DNA of 40,544 bases from Paramoeba atlantica. Lineage: Eukaryota; Discosea. The DNA lies in the NCBI GenBank assembly GCA_977017575.1, contig CDRNVI010000213.1, positions 1 through 40,544 on the forward strand, written 5' to 3'. Below the pieces are notes generated by a model. That model saw only the letters and a program-made list of their open reading frames with translations. It ran no database searches and was not told where the DNA came from. A program made the translations under genes and the position numbers. This document shows, piece by piece, positions 11,490-21,800 of this stretch (positions are counted from its first letter, which is position 1; every line of letters starts with the position of its first letter).

Positions 11490-13132
11490 TTGTTTTCACT
11501 TCCAACCCCCAACAACAAAAAAAAGAAACAACTTTTGAAAAGAGAACAAAAACACAATAAAATAGATGAAGATCTCTGTGAACAATAAATAATCAATAAC
11601 CACACACAAAAACAAAAAAAAAGAAGATTCAAAAAATAAAAATAAAAACCTTTTCTCAAAATTGAAAAAACTCAAAAAAAGGTCAACAAAGATCTCTCCA
11701 AACAAATCCAACAACAACAAAGAATGGTAAAAAAAACACTCTCTCTCTCTCCAAAAAAAAAAGAAGACAAAAAACTAGCAGTAGAAGAGAGAGAGACAAG
11801 AAAACGAAAATGTGGAGAGAGACTCCTCCTAAATCACAACTCACAACACCCCCACACACAAAAGAAAGCCTGAATAATTTCATCAAAAGAGAGAAAAACT
11901 CTGTCAGCAAAAAGAGGCTAGAGAAAAGAGAAGAGAGGAAGAGGAAAGAAAGATAAAAACGAAAATGAAAAGAGGAGAAAGGGACAAAAAATATGGACAA
12001 AAAAAAGCAAAAAGAAAATTTTGAAGAAAATCAAACCCCGACCAAAATCAGAACCAAAAAATGAAACGTCCAAAAATGAAACACAAAGAGAAAAGGGTGG
12101 AGCCCAAAACAAAAAATTGAAGAAGAAGAGACGGAAGAAGAGACGAAGAACAAAAACGAGAGGGAAGAAAAGGAAACAGAAAAAAAGAAAAAAGAGAGAG
12201 AACAAAAGAACAAGAGAGACAAAGAAAGAAGAAAAACAGAAAAAAAGAGAAAAAAAGGAAGGGTACGAAAAGAGGATTCAAAACTTTTTAAACCTCTGAA
12301 AAAAATATCACAAAAACACACCAAAAACTTTTTCTTTTTCGTTTTTCCCTCTCCTCTCTTCTCTCTCTTCTCTCTTCCTCTCTCTTTTCTCTCTTCTCTT
12401 TCTCTCTCTTTTCTCTCTTCTCTCTTCTCTCGTATTGGGTCTCCTTCTCCTGTGTTTGTAAAAATCTCAGAGACCATTTTTCGTTTGAATCTCTTGATTG
12501 ATTGATTCTTTTTTTTGTCCCTTTCCTTCTTGAGACGGAGTTTGTTTTTGTACTCTCTCTTCTTTGTCTCTCTTCTTTGTCTCTTCTCTTGGTTCTTTGT
12601 CTCTTTGCCTTTTGAAGAGAATGTTTGTTTTTTGTTTTTTGTTGTTGATTTTGTTTTTTGATTTCTCTTTTTGGATTCTTGTTTTGTTTTCTTTTAAAAC
12701 TTTCCATTTTCTTTGTCTTCCATTTTTATATTTTTTCTTCTTGCATTGAAATCTCATCTCATCTTTTGATCTTCTTTCATCTCTCTTTCAAATTAAACAG
12801 AAACATCTCTTTCAACAAAACACATTCACACAACAAACACCACTCTCTTCTCTCTATCTCGAATTGTAGGGGTGTGGTTTGGTTTATTATTTCTTTTTTC
12901 TTCCTTCATTTTCCTTTCCTTTCTTGTTCTTTATTTCTTTCTTTCTTTCCTTTCTTCCATTTCTTTTGATTGTGACTTCTAAAATGATATAAACACAGAG
13001 AAATCATCCTCTTATATTTTCAAACTCTCCACCCACACACACACTTGAACTTCTCAACAACTCTCATTGACTATTTGATTCGAAAAGGTGTTGTTTTGAT
13101 TTGGAGAGAGAGAGATTAAAAAAGAAGATAAA
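11490..13132. promoter_or_regulatory. Head-to-head promoter region of T3 and T4
   Basis: No coding gene supported. The top strand is purine-rich from 11490 to about 12328 and pyrimidine-rich from there to about 12760, so both genes are preceded by pyrimidine-rich leader on their own sense strand. The flip coincides with the shared 18-base motif (12274-12293). The T4-proximal 170 bases match the T2 promoter; the T3-proximal part is the inverted copy of the T1 leader. Serine/phenylalanine- or lysine/arginine-rich frames here are composition artefacts. Confidence 0.55.
12274..12298 (-). promoter_or_regulatory. Shared divergent-promoter motif, instance 1
   Basis: On the minus strand this reads TTTAAAAAGTTTTGAATC preceded by TTTCAGAGG. 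It lies about 785 bases upstream of the T3 start, at the purine/pyrimidine flip of the T3/T4 spacer. The preceding TTTCAG could be a splice acceptor of a 5' untranslated exon. Confidence 0.5.
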
Positions 13133-15426
13133 ATGAGTGATCAAAGAGGAAAGAGAAAGAGAAAAGTGGTGCGAAGTGGGAGTGAGGAGGAGGGGAAAAG
13201 AAAAACAAAGAGAGGAAAGGAAGAACAAAGTAAGCTTGATGATGTTGTTGTGGTTGGGGAGAATGATGAAATAGAACAGCGAAGAAGAAGTGAGGATGTT
13301 CTTGGAAAAGAAGAAGAAGAAGAAGAAAGAGAAAGAGAAGGAGTGGTGATGAAAAGAAGAAGAAGAGAAGAAGAAGAGAAAAAGAAAAGATTTGAATGTG
13401 GAATATGTTTGGAGTTGATGAATTGGGAAAAAGAACCAAGGTTGTTACCTTGTTGTGATCTTTCTTTTTGTACTCTTTGTCTTAGCAATCTCTTTCTTCT
13501 TCAAAATCCTCCTTCCTCCTCTTCCTCTTCTTCTTCCTCTTCTTCTTCTTCTTCCTCTTCCTCTTCTTCTTCCTCTTTGAAAGGAGTGAAATGTCCAGTT
13601 TGTCGAGAAATGAACGAATGTGAAAGCATTGAAACACTTTCGATGAATTATTTGATTCCAGAAACGATTGATGTTCTTCTTTCTTCAAATTTGATCTCTT
13701 TCTCCCAACAATCAACTTCAGGTTTTTTCTTTTTCCTCCAACGATTTTTTTTTGGATTTTTTTCTTTTTTTTTTCTTTTTTTTTACTCTTGCCATTTTTT
13801 TTTTTGAGAAAAAGTTATTTCACCTTCACTGACTTAGTTTTTCGTTTTTATCAACAAAAAAACAAAGCAGGAGAAGTCGTTCAAAGATGTGTGAATTTTG
13901 AAACATGCAGAGAACAAACTCAAATGTATTGTTCTGATTGTAAAGTGTTTATTTGTGATTCTTGTGATCCATCTCACACTTCAACTATTTTCTCTCGAAA
14001 TCACAAACGATCTGAAAGAGATGGTGTTGAGGGAGGTGGAAGAAGAAGAAGATTGGAGGAGGAGGGGGTGGTGGGAGTGATGGGATTGGAGAATTTGAAG
14101 AAGAGAGAATGTTCAAAACATCCATCTGAAACAATTTGGGGATATTGTTTTCAATGTTCTTCTTTTGTTTGTACTCGTTGTATTCTTCAAACACATAATG
14201 ATCACAATGAGAAAGTGAAATCAATTGAAGAAAGTATTTTAGAGAAAAGGAATGAAGTTGTAAAGATTGGAGATAAATTGGAGAGAAGATTGATTTTGAT
14301 TGAAAAGAAAAGAAAAAGGATTGAAGAAGAAATGAAAGAATTAGAAGAGAAATTAGAAAAGAAAAGAATTGAAAAGAAAGAAATAGAATTAGAGAAAGAA
14401 GATTTAAGAATAAGAAAAGATTCAATCATTCGTTTATCCAACACACCAACAACAACAACAACAACAACTGATTGTGATATTTCTCTCTTTTTTGATGATC
14501 AACTTTTTTCAACTCTTCTTCAAACTGCAAATGATATTGTTTTTGAAGGAGGTGTTGTTGGATTCCTCAAACCAAAGAAAGGAGTGATTTGTTGTGATGG
14601 TGGTGGTGATTCTTTTCGTTTAGTTTCTTCTTTTCCTTTGGAGAATGAACCTTATGGAGTGAGTGTGAACAGTGATGGGAATATTTTTGTTTGTGGGTGG
14701 GTTGGATTGAGAGTGAGAGATAAAGAAGGAAATGAGATGATTGAATCAACAATTCAGAAAACAATTGATTCACTTCATTTGAAACCTGTTGATGTTTCAA
14801 TTGGATTGGATGATCAAATTGTTGTTCTTGATTGTTCTCAAAAATGTCGGAGAGTTGTAATCTTAAACAAAGAAGGAGAATTGATCAAATCTTTTGGATC
14901 ATATGGTGGTGGAGATGGTCAATTTTATGATCCATATGGTGTGGATGTAGATGAAGAAGGTCGAATTATTGTTGCTGATACTTTGAATCATCGAATTCAA
15001 GTGTTTGATAATGATGGATCTTTTCTTCGTTCTTTTGGTTCGTATGGTTCTTCTGAAGGTCAATTTAATGAACCAAATTATGTTGTAGTTGATAGAGATG
15101 GGAATATTGTGATTTCTGATACTTGGAATCATCGAATTCAAGTGATGGATATTGAAGGGAATTTTATTCGATGTTTTGGAACAAGAGATTCAGGTGATTC
15201 TCAATTCGATCGTCCACAAGGTGTTGATGTGGATGGGGAAGGTAGAATTGTTGTTTGTGATTCAGAAAATGGAAGAGTGAGTGTATTTGAGAAAGATGGA
15301 ACATTTCTTTTTTCATTTGGTGAATATCACATGAAAGATCCTTATGAGGTTGTTGTTGATTCATTTGGATCAATTATTATTTCTGATTGGGAGAAGAAGT
15401 CAATTGATTTTTGGAAATCGTTTTGA
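13133..15426 (+). CDS. T4: complete TRIM-NHL-like protein, reference copy
   Basis: Exon 1 is 13133-13721, the intron 13722-13870 (149 bases), exon 2 13871-15426; 714 residues, uninterrupted. Approximate residues: charged N-terminus 1-86; RING 89-157 with cysteines C-x2-C-x14-C-C-x4-C-x2-C, a long serine tract, then C-x2-C; B-box 1 203-242; B-box 2 277-308 (C-x2-H, C-x2-C, C-x2-C, H-x2-H); coiled coil 311-385, rich in Glu/Lys with heptad-like spacing; threonine run about 388-396; six NHL blades about 430-714 (each with P-x-G-V-x-V-D and later D-x-x-N-x-R-I-Q-V). The known family (RING, B-box, coiled coil, NHL) acts as ubiquitin ligases or RNA/protein-binding regulators, usually cytoplasmic; enzymatic activity here is inferred only. 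Its promoter matches T2 and its intron end matches T13. Confidence 0.93.
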
Positions 15427-16047
15427 AGAGAGGGGGAGGGAAGAGGGTTTGTTTTTTTTTTCATTTTCTTTTGTGAGTGTTTCTTTGTTTCTTTGTTTCT
15501 TTTTTTCTTTTTTTCTTTTTGGTTTGTTTTATTTTTTGTGTCAATTTATTATTTTGTTCTTTTTGTTTTCCTTTTTTTCTGTTTTGGAAGAAATTAATTT
15601 CTTTTTTCCCTTCCTCTCCTCCCTTCCTCCTTTTAGTCTGGAGAACTGCACGGTCTTCTTCTTTCCAAATCAGCATTCTTCTTCAATTTCGATTCGATTT
15701 TTATCCTTCTTCAAAAATTTTTCTCAATTTTTTGCTTCCCCTCATTTGTGTTTTTTTTGTTGTGTGTTGAGTTAGTGAAATTCTCTCTTCTTCCTCCACC
15801 ACCTCCTCCTCTTCCTCTTCCTCTTTCTCTTTCTCTCTCACTTCTTTCCCTTCCTCTCCTCCTCCACCCTTGCTTTTCTGTCCCCCTCTTCTTCCTCCAC
15901 CACCCTCTTCCTCCCCTCCCCCCTCTTCCTCTTCACCCCCTTCTCCTCTTCCTCAACTCTTCCCTCTTCTTCTTCTGCCTCATCAATCCCAAATCCCACC
16001 CTCTCTCCTTTCCCCTCCCCCCTCCATCCTCCACATCCCCCCCTTCC
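15427..16047 (+). other. 3' flank of T4
   Basis: No gene. It repeats the T2 3' flank closely: a TTTC-rich run after the stop, the conserved block beginning TTTTAGTCTGGAGAACTGCA (15631-15712), TGTTGTGTGTTGAGTTAGTG, and a CT/CCT-rich stretch. The match with the T2 flank ends at about 16047, where different DNA begins. Confidence 0.6.
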
Positions 16048-16264
16048 TGAGGGGAAGAAGGTGGTGGAGGTGGAGATGGGTGATATGCCTCTCTCAGAAA
16101 GACAGTGGCACGGAACATGTGGATTGTGGGTTGTGTTTTCCACTGAACACCTCATCAACTTTCAGACCAGAACCTCCCACTCCCCTCCTAACCTCAATTT
16201 TTCAGAACCTCCAACTTGTTTCCCTTTACTTATTACACCCACCCTCCTACTTCTTTTCATCCAA
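16048..16264. other. Unassigned sequence block, left part
   Basis: From 16048 the sequence leaves the T2-like flank and becomes mixed in composition, unlike the simple T/C DNA around it. It contains short frames on both strands (for example from ATG 16061, MGDMPLSERQWHGTCGLW), none long enough to assign. Next to it, 16265-16375 is again family 3'-flank sequence shared with 9230-9335, so this block looks inserted into, or exchanged within, the T4 downstream region. Confidence 0.4.
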
Positions 16265-16421
16265 CCTCATCTCACGAAAGTGTGGGATGAAGCTTTTGGA
16301 GATCCAAGCATATCCCTTTCCCCTTTCCTTTTTTCTTTTTTCCTTTGTTTTTTCTGATAAATTCTTTTTTTCTCTGTATTGATGTCCGAGTTACTTCAGC
16401 CCATAAGACTCCTCTCTTCCC

Positions 16422-17060
16422 ATGTCTGATACAAGTTCCCAACGGCAGAACCCACTCAGATCCAGCACTGCACACCATGCAAGAATTTCAAAACACCACG
16501 AATATGTACAGTCTTGGGGGGAGGCGGATTTGGATGGAGGAAACATTGACAAAACTCCTGAGGAGCAGCGAACCCTGAAGCAGATTATCTTATCCGACAT
16601 ACAAGGGGATGTTGTCTTTCTCCCAGCAGCCTCTTCTTCTGGTGGTGGTGTCTCCCCTGATATCTCCTCCCTTCTCAAATCACTTGCTTCAATCGCTCTA
16701 CAGAACGGAAAGGTCTTGGACAGCAATCCATTGCAGCTTTTCTTGAAGACAGCAAAGAGGAAAATATCAGCTGCTTTGATGAAGGCAATGGCCGTCCACA
16801 TGCCCAAGGTGCGAGGGGCATTAACCCCAGCAGATTCGAGTTTGCGACATCACTCTTTCTCTTTCACCCCCCAAAAAAAAGAAAGGAAAAAAAAAGTTGT
16901 TTTTAAGTTTTCCTTAAGTATTCAAAATGATCAAAAAAAGAAGAGGAAGAAGGATGAGAAGGTCAAAAAACACAAACAGAGGAAAAGCAAAATTGAGAAA
17001 TTGTTTTTGAAGAAGATGATGATTGAGAAGGATAAAAATGGAATCGAAATTGAAGCGTGA
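16422..17060 (+). CDS. Open frame of unknown origin with foreign-looking codon use
   Basis: A 212-codon frame begins at ATG 16422. Roughly the first 145 residues use a balanced amino-acid set (for example DLDGGNIDKTPEEQRTLKQI and SLLKSLASIALQNGKVLDSN) and are more GC-balanced than anything nearby, with a serine/glycine loop in the middle. From about residue 146 the frame runs into lysine-rich DNA that is the 3' flank of T5 read backwards, so that part is not a natural protein end. I do not recognise a family. It could be a fragment of a host gene or of a mobile element. No terminal repeats or target-site duplication could be made out by eye. An overlapping 138-codon minus-strand frame (16391-16807) is probably a shadow. 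Confidence 0.35.
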   Translation: MSDTSSQRQNPLRSSTAHHARISKHHEYVQSWGEADLDGGNIDKTPEEQRTLKQIILSDIQGDVVFLPAASSSGGGVSPDISSLLKSLASIALQNGKVLDSNPLQLFLKTAKRKISAALMKAMAVHMPKVRGALTPADSSLRHHSFSFTPQKKERKKKVVFKFSLSIQNDQKKKRKKDEKVKKHKQRKSKIEKLFLKKMMIEKDKNGIEIEA

Positions 17061-17234
17061 TGATTGGGAAGAAGAACACCACACGGTATCTGTGAGACTA
17101 AAGGAAGAGAGAGTAAAAAAATCAATTTGTTCGATTAATTTCCTCCAAAAACAAGAATAAAATGAAAAAAGAAAAAAAAAACGAACCCTTTCCTCCTCTT
17201 CTCTAACATTTTAAAAACCTCTATCTCTTCAAAA
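16857..17234 (-). other. 3' flank of T5
   Basis: A-rich on the top strand. Read on the minus strand, 17107-17036 carries the conserved downstream block (TTTAGTCTCACAG, then AATTTCGATTCC). No gene supported. Confidence 0.5.
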
Positions 17235-19481
17235 TTATTTCCAAAATTCAATTGACTTTTTCGAAAAATCTGAAATAATAATTGTTCCAAATGGATCAAT
17301 AACAACCCCATAAGGTTCAACCATGTGATGTTTACCAAATGAAAAAAGAAATGTTCCATCTTTCTCAAATACACTCACTCTTCCTCCATCAGAAACAACA
17401 ATTCTACCTTCCCCATCCACATCAACACCTCTTGGACAATCGAATTGAGAATCACCTGAACCACATGTTCCAAAACATCGAATAAAATTCCCTTCAATAT
17501 CCATCACTTGAATCCGATGATTCCGAGTATCAGAAACAACAATATTCCCATCTCTATCAACTACAACATTGTTTGGGTAATGAAATTGGCCTTCAGAAGA
17601 ACCTTCTGAACCAAAAGAACGAAGAAAAGATCCATCATTATCAAACACTTGAATTCGATGATTGTAAGTATCACAAACAATAATTCGACCTTCTTCATCC
17701 ATATCTACACCATTCGGAATATTAAACTGACTATCTTCAGAACCATTTGATCCAAAAGATTTGATCAATTCTCCTTCTTCATTTAAGATTACAACTCCAT
17801 AACGATCTTGAGACCAATCAAGAAGAACAATTTGATCATTCAATCCAATTGAAACATCAACAGGTTCCAATTGAAGTGAATCAATTGTTTTCTGAATTGT
17901 TGATTCAATCATCTCATTTCCTTCTTTATCTCTCACTCTCAATCCATCGAGATATTCACAAATAAATATATTCCCATCACTGTTCACACTCACTCCAAAA
18001 GGTTCATTCTCTAAAGGAAATGAAGAAACAAAACGAAAAGAATCACCACCACCATCACAACAAATCACTCCTTTCTTTGATTTTAATCCAACCACAGAAA
18101 CAATATCATTTGCAGTTTGAAGAAGAGTTGAAAAAAGTTGATCATCAAAAAAGAGAGAAATATCACAATCAGTTGTTGTTGTTGTTGTTGTTGGTGTGTT
18201 GGATAAACGAATAATGGAATCTTTTCTTATTCTCAAATCTTCTTTCTCCAATTCTATTTCTTTCTTTTCAATTCTTTTCTTTTCTAATTTCTCTTCTAAT
18301 TCTTTCATTTCTTCTTCAATCCTTTTTCTTTTCTCTTCAATCAAAATCAATCTTCTCTCCAATCTATCTCCAATCTTTAAAACTTCATCCCTTTTCTCTA
18401 AAATACTTTCTTCACTTTCTCATTGTGTTGAACATGTGTTTCAAGAATACAACAAACACAAACAAAAGAAGAACATTGAAAACAATATCCACTGATTGTT
18501 TCAGATGGGTGTTTTGAACATTCTCTCTTCTTCAAATTCTCCAGTCCCACTCCCACCACCCCTCCCTCCTCTTCCAATCTTCTTCTTCCACCTCTTCCCT
18601 CAACGCCATCTCTTTCAGATCGTTTGTGATTTCGAGAGAAAACAGTTGAAGTGTGAGATGGATCACAAGAATCACAAATAAACATGTTGCAAAGAGGGCA
18701 AAACATTCGAGTTCGTTCTCCACACGTTCCGAAATTCGCACATTCTGATCCATCTCCTGTTGTTTTGTTTTTTCAACTTTGAAATCACTTTCTCTCAAAA
18801 AAAGAAAGAAAAAAAAAGTGAGAGTTCAAAAAAAGAAACAAAGAAAGAAAACCTGGTTGGTGGGAGAAAGAGATCAAATTTGAAGAAAGAAGAACATCAA
18901 TTGTTTCTGGAATCAAATAATTCATCGAAAGTGCTTCAACGCTTTCACATTCGTTCATTTCTCTACAAATTGGACATTTCACTCCTTTCAAAGAAGAAGT
19001 GGGAGAGGGAGAAGGGGAAGAAGAAGAAGAAGAGGAAGAAGAAGAAGGATTTTGAAGAAGAAAGAGGTTGTTGAGACAAAGAGAACAAAAAGAAAGACCA
19101 CAACAAACAACAAGGTAACAACCTTGGTTCTTTTTCCCAACTCATCAATTCCAAACATATTCCACATTCAAATCTTTTCTTTTTCTCTTCTTCTTCCTTT
19201 CTTCTTTTTTTCATCATCTCTTCTTCTCTTTCTCTTTCTCTTTCTTCCTCTCCTTCTCCTTCATTTTGTCCCACTTGTTGTTCTCTCTTTCCAAGAACAT
19301 CCTCATTTCTTCTTTCTCTTTGTTCTTTTTCACCAACATTGTCATCTTCAATTCCAACAACAACATCAACAACATTTTTTTTCTCTTCCTTTCCTCTTTT
19401 GGTTTTTCTCTTTTTCTCACTTTCTAATTCTGTTCCTTGTTCTTCTCCTCCTCTTTTTCTCTTTCCTCTTTTTTCACTCAT
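17235..19481 (-). pseudogene. T5: TRIM-NHL-like gene with two frameshifts
   Basis: On the minus strand exon 1 is 19481-18853, the intron 18852-18757, exon 2 18756-17235. All family parts are present, including six NHL blades ending IEFWK. Two lesions break the frame. In the RING, seven extra bases (a tandem TTGTTGT duplication, about 19097-19110 on the plus strand) follow LLPCC. Before the coiled coil, ten bases found in T4 (ATCAATTGAA) are missing near 18416, between two short GAA repeats. Without them the protein would be about 710 residues. The variable propeller residues are unlike those of its neighbours (blade 3 DTYNHR, blade 4 DTRNHR), so it was probably functional until recently. Exon 1 and leader match T10. 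Confidence 0.88.
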
Positions 19482-20414
19482 TTTGTCTCTCTGTGTGGGG
19501 AAAAGAAATCAATCAACAAAAAAAGAAAGAAAAGAAAAGAAAAAAACAAACATTCTCTTCACCAAAGTTGAGAAAACAAAGATCAAAGACAAAGAACAAA
19601 CAAAAACACCTTCCCAACAGAATGAACTCAAAAGAGATAGAGTGCAAGAGTGCGAGAGAAGAGGATCAACAATCAAGAAAATCGAGAAAAAGGTTTCTGA
19701 CAATTTTTCAATAAATTGAGATAAAAAAAAGAATAAAGAAGAAAAATGAAAATACAAACATCTCTCTCAAAAAAGTCAGGGAAAGGGTTTTTTGTTTTCA
19801 AAGAAAGAAAGAGAAGAGAAAAGAGTCCTCTCCCCCAAAAACAAAAAAGAAAACACCGATTCTTAGAGAATGTCCTCCAAAAAGAGAGAGAGAAAGAAAG
19901 AGGTCTGACAATTTTTTTTTTCAAAAATGGAGCAAAAAAAAGAGAAAAAAGAAAATAAAAAATACAAACCACTCCCTCAAAAAGTCAAGAAAGTATTCTT
20001 TGGCAAAGGAGAAGAAAAAGAAAGAGAAAAATCCAAACAAAAATATGAGAGAACGAGATCCCAAAAAACCTCAAAAAGAAGAAGAAAGACAAAACAACAC
20101 AACCCCAAAAAAGAGAGGCACAAGAAACGAAATGAGAGAGAAGAGAGAAGAGAGAGAAGAGAGAAGAGGGAGAAGAGAGAGGAGAGGGAAAAACGAAAAA
20201 AAAGTTTTTGGTGTGTTTTTGTGATATTTTTTTCAGAGGTTTAAAAAGTTTTGAATCCTCTTTTCATACCCTTCCTTTTTTTCTCTTTTTTTCTGTTTTT
20301 CTTCTTTCTTTGTCTTGTTCTTCTTTCTTTGTCTTTTTCTTGGTCTCTCGTTCTTCTTTCTTTCTCGTCTTTCTGTTGGTTCTCTCTCTCTCTTCTAAGA
20401 GTTGAAAGAAAACA
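19482..20414. promoter_or_regulatory. Head-to-head region of T5 and T6, paralogous to the T10/T11 region
   Basis: No gene supported. The T5 side (19482-19990) matches the T10 upstream DNA (34585-35240) closely, including CACCTTCCCAACAGAATGAA against CACCTTCCCAAAAGAATGAA and the ATAAATTGAGAT stretch. The rest matches 35390-35650 upstream of T11. The whole spacer was therefore duplicated as one cassette. Purine-rich to pyrimidine-rich flip at about 20203. Confidence 0.6.
20231..20258 (+). promoter_or_regulatory. Shared divergent-promoter motif, instance 2
   Basis: TTTCAGAGG followed by TTTAAAAAGTTTTGAATC, identical to instance 4 through this core. It points toward T6. Confidence 0.5.
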
Positions 20415-21346
20415 ACTGACTCTGATCTTCCTCTTTTTTTTTGATGATCAACTTTTTTCAACTCTTCTTCAAACTGCAACTGATATTATTTCTGAAGCTG
20501 GATTACTCAAACCAAAGAAAGGAGTGATTTGTTGTGATGGTGGTGGTGATTCATCTCGTTTCGTTTCTTCTTTTCCTTTGAAGCAAGAAGTTTTAGGAGT
20601 GAGTGTGAACAGTGATGGGAATATTTTTGTTTGTGAAGGACCGCGTGGATTGAAAGTGAGAGATAAAGAAGGAAATGAGATGATTGAATCAACAATTCAG
20701 AAAACAATTGACTCACTTCAGTTGGAACCTGTTGATGTTTCAATTGGATTGAATGATCAAATTGTTGTTCTTGATCATTCTCAAGATTCTTGGAGAGTTG
20801 TAATCTTAAACAAAGAAGGAGAATTGATCAAATCTTTTGGATCAAGTGGTTCTAAAGATGGTCAGTTTAATGGACCGTGTGGGGTGGGTGTGGATGAAGA
20901 AGGGAGAATTATTGTTGCTGATACTTGCAACCATCGAATTGAAGTGTTTGATAATGATGGATCTATTCTTCGTTCTTTTGGTTCATTTGGTTCTTCTGAA
21001 GGTCAATTTGACCAACCAAACAGCGTCGGAGTTGATAGAGATGGGAATATTGTTATTTGTGACAGTTGGAATCATCGGATTCAAGTGATGGATATTGAAG
21101 GGAATTTTATTCGATGCTTTGGAACAAGAGGTTCAGGTGTTTCTCAATTAAAGTCTCCAAAAAGTGTTGATGTGGATGGGGAAGGTAGAATTGTTGTTTG
21201 TGATTCAGGAAATGAAAGAGTGAGTGTGTTTGAGAAAGATGGAACATTTCTTTTTTCATTTGGTAAACCTCATGTGGTGTTATTGATTCATTTGGATCGA
21301 TTCTTGTTTCAGATTGGCGGAAAAAGTCAATTGAATTGTGGAAATA
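20415..21346 (+). pseudogene. T6: propeller-only TRIM-NHL copy joined to a promoter-like leader
   Basis: Family homology starts abruptly at about 20415, at the linker before the propeller (FFFDDQLFSTLLQTA), so RING, B-boxes and coiled coil are absent. Immediately left is sequence normally found some 900 bases upstream of T11. One open frame runs from ATG 20251 through this T-rich leader into the propeller; its first 45 or so residues are strongly hydrophobic. Blades 1 to 5 are intact with their own variable residues (blade 3 DTCNHR, blade 4 DSWNHR). Near 21265 a few codons and a net frame are lost, so blade 6 continues in another frame to TAA near 21346, while the open frame runs to 21390. 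Most likely a deletion product; a leader-fused propeller protein cannot be excluded. Confidence 0.8.
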
Positions 21347-21800
21347 ATTTTTCAGAGAGGTTTGTTTCCATTTTCTTTTCTCTTTTTTGATTTTCTTTTG
21401 TTTTTTTTGTCATTTTTATTTTTATTTCTTATTTTGTTTCCTTTTTTCTGATTTTGGAAAAAGAAAGAATCTAATTTTTCCATCCTCCCCTCTCTCCCTT
21501 CTTTTTTATTTTAGTCTCTGGGTGTGGTGGTCTCAATCATCTTCTTCAATTTCGATCTTCGCACTTTCCTTCATTTCTCGGTTCTGGGACAATCTTCTCA
21601 TTTTTGTTGTGTCTCTCATTTGACAGAACCAAGAGATTAAAAAAAAAATATTTTAGTTTTGTTGTCTTGCAAATATATATTTTGTTTTTTGTCTTTTGTC
21701 GATTTTTGTTGGGGTTTCCCTTGGGAGACGAGTTCAAAAGAGACAGAATAAGAATGAAAACAAGACCGAAAGAGCGCCCCAATGGATTGGGAAGAAACCA
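21347..21800. other. Tail-to-tail spacer between T6 and T7
   Basis: No gene. The T6 side has a shortened form of the conserved downstream block (21508-21560: TTTTAGTCTCTGGG, then CTTCTTCAATTTCGAT). The T7 side has no recognisable copy. This is the shortest convergent spacer, about 450 bases. Confidence 0.5.

Noticed and set aside
12021-12299. Lys/Arg/Glu-rich frames resembling nuclear or RNA-binding proteins in spacers
   Set aside because: Reverse side of the same purine-rich simple sequence; no domain and no conserved frame.
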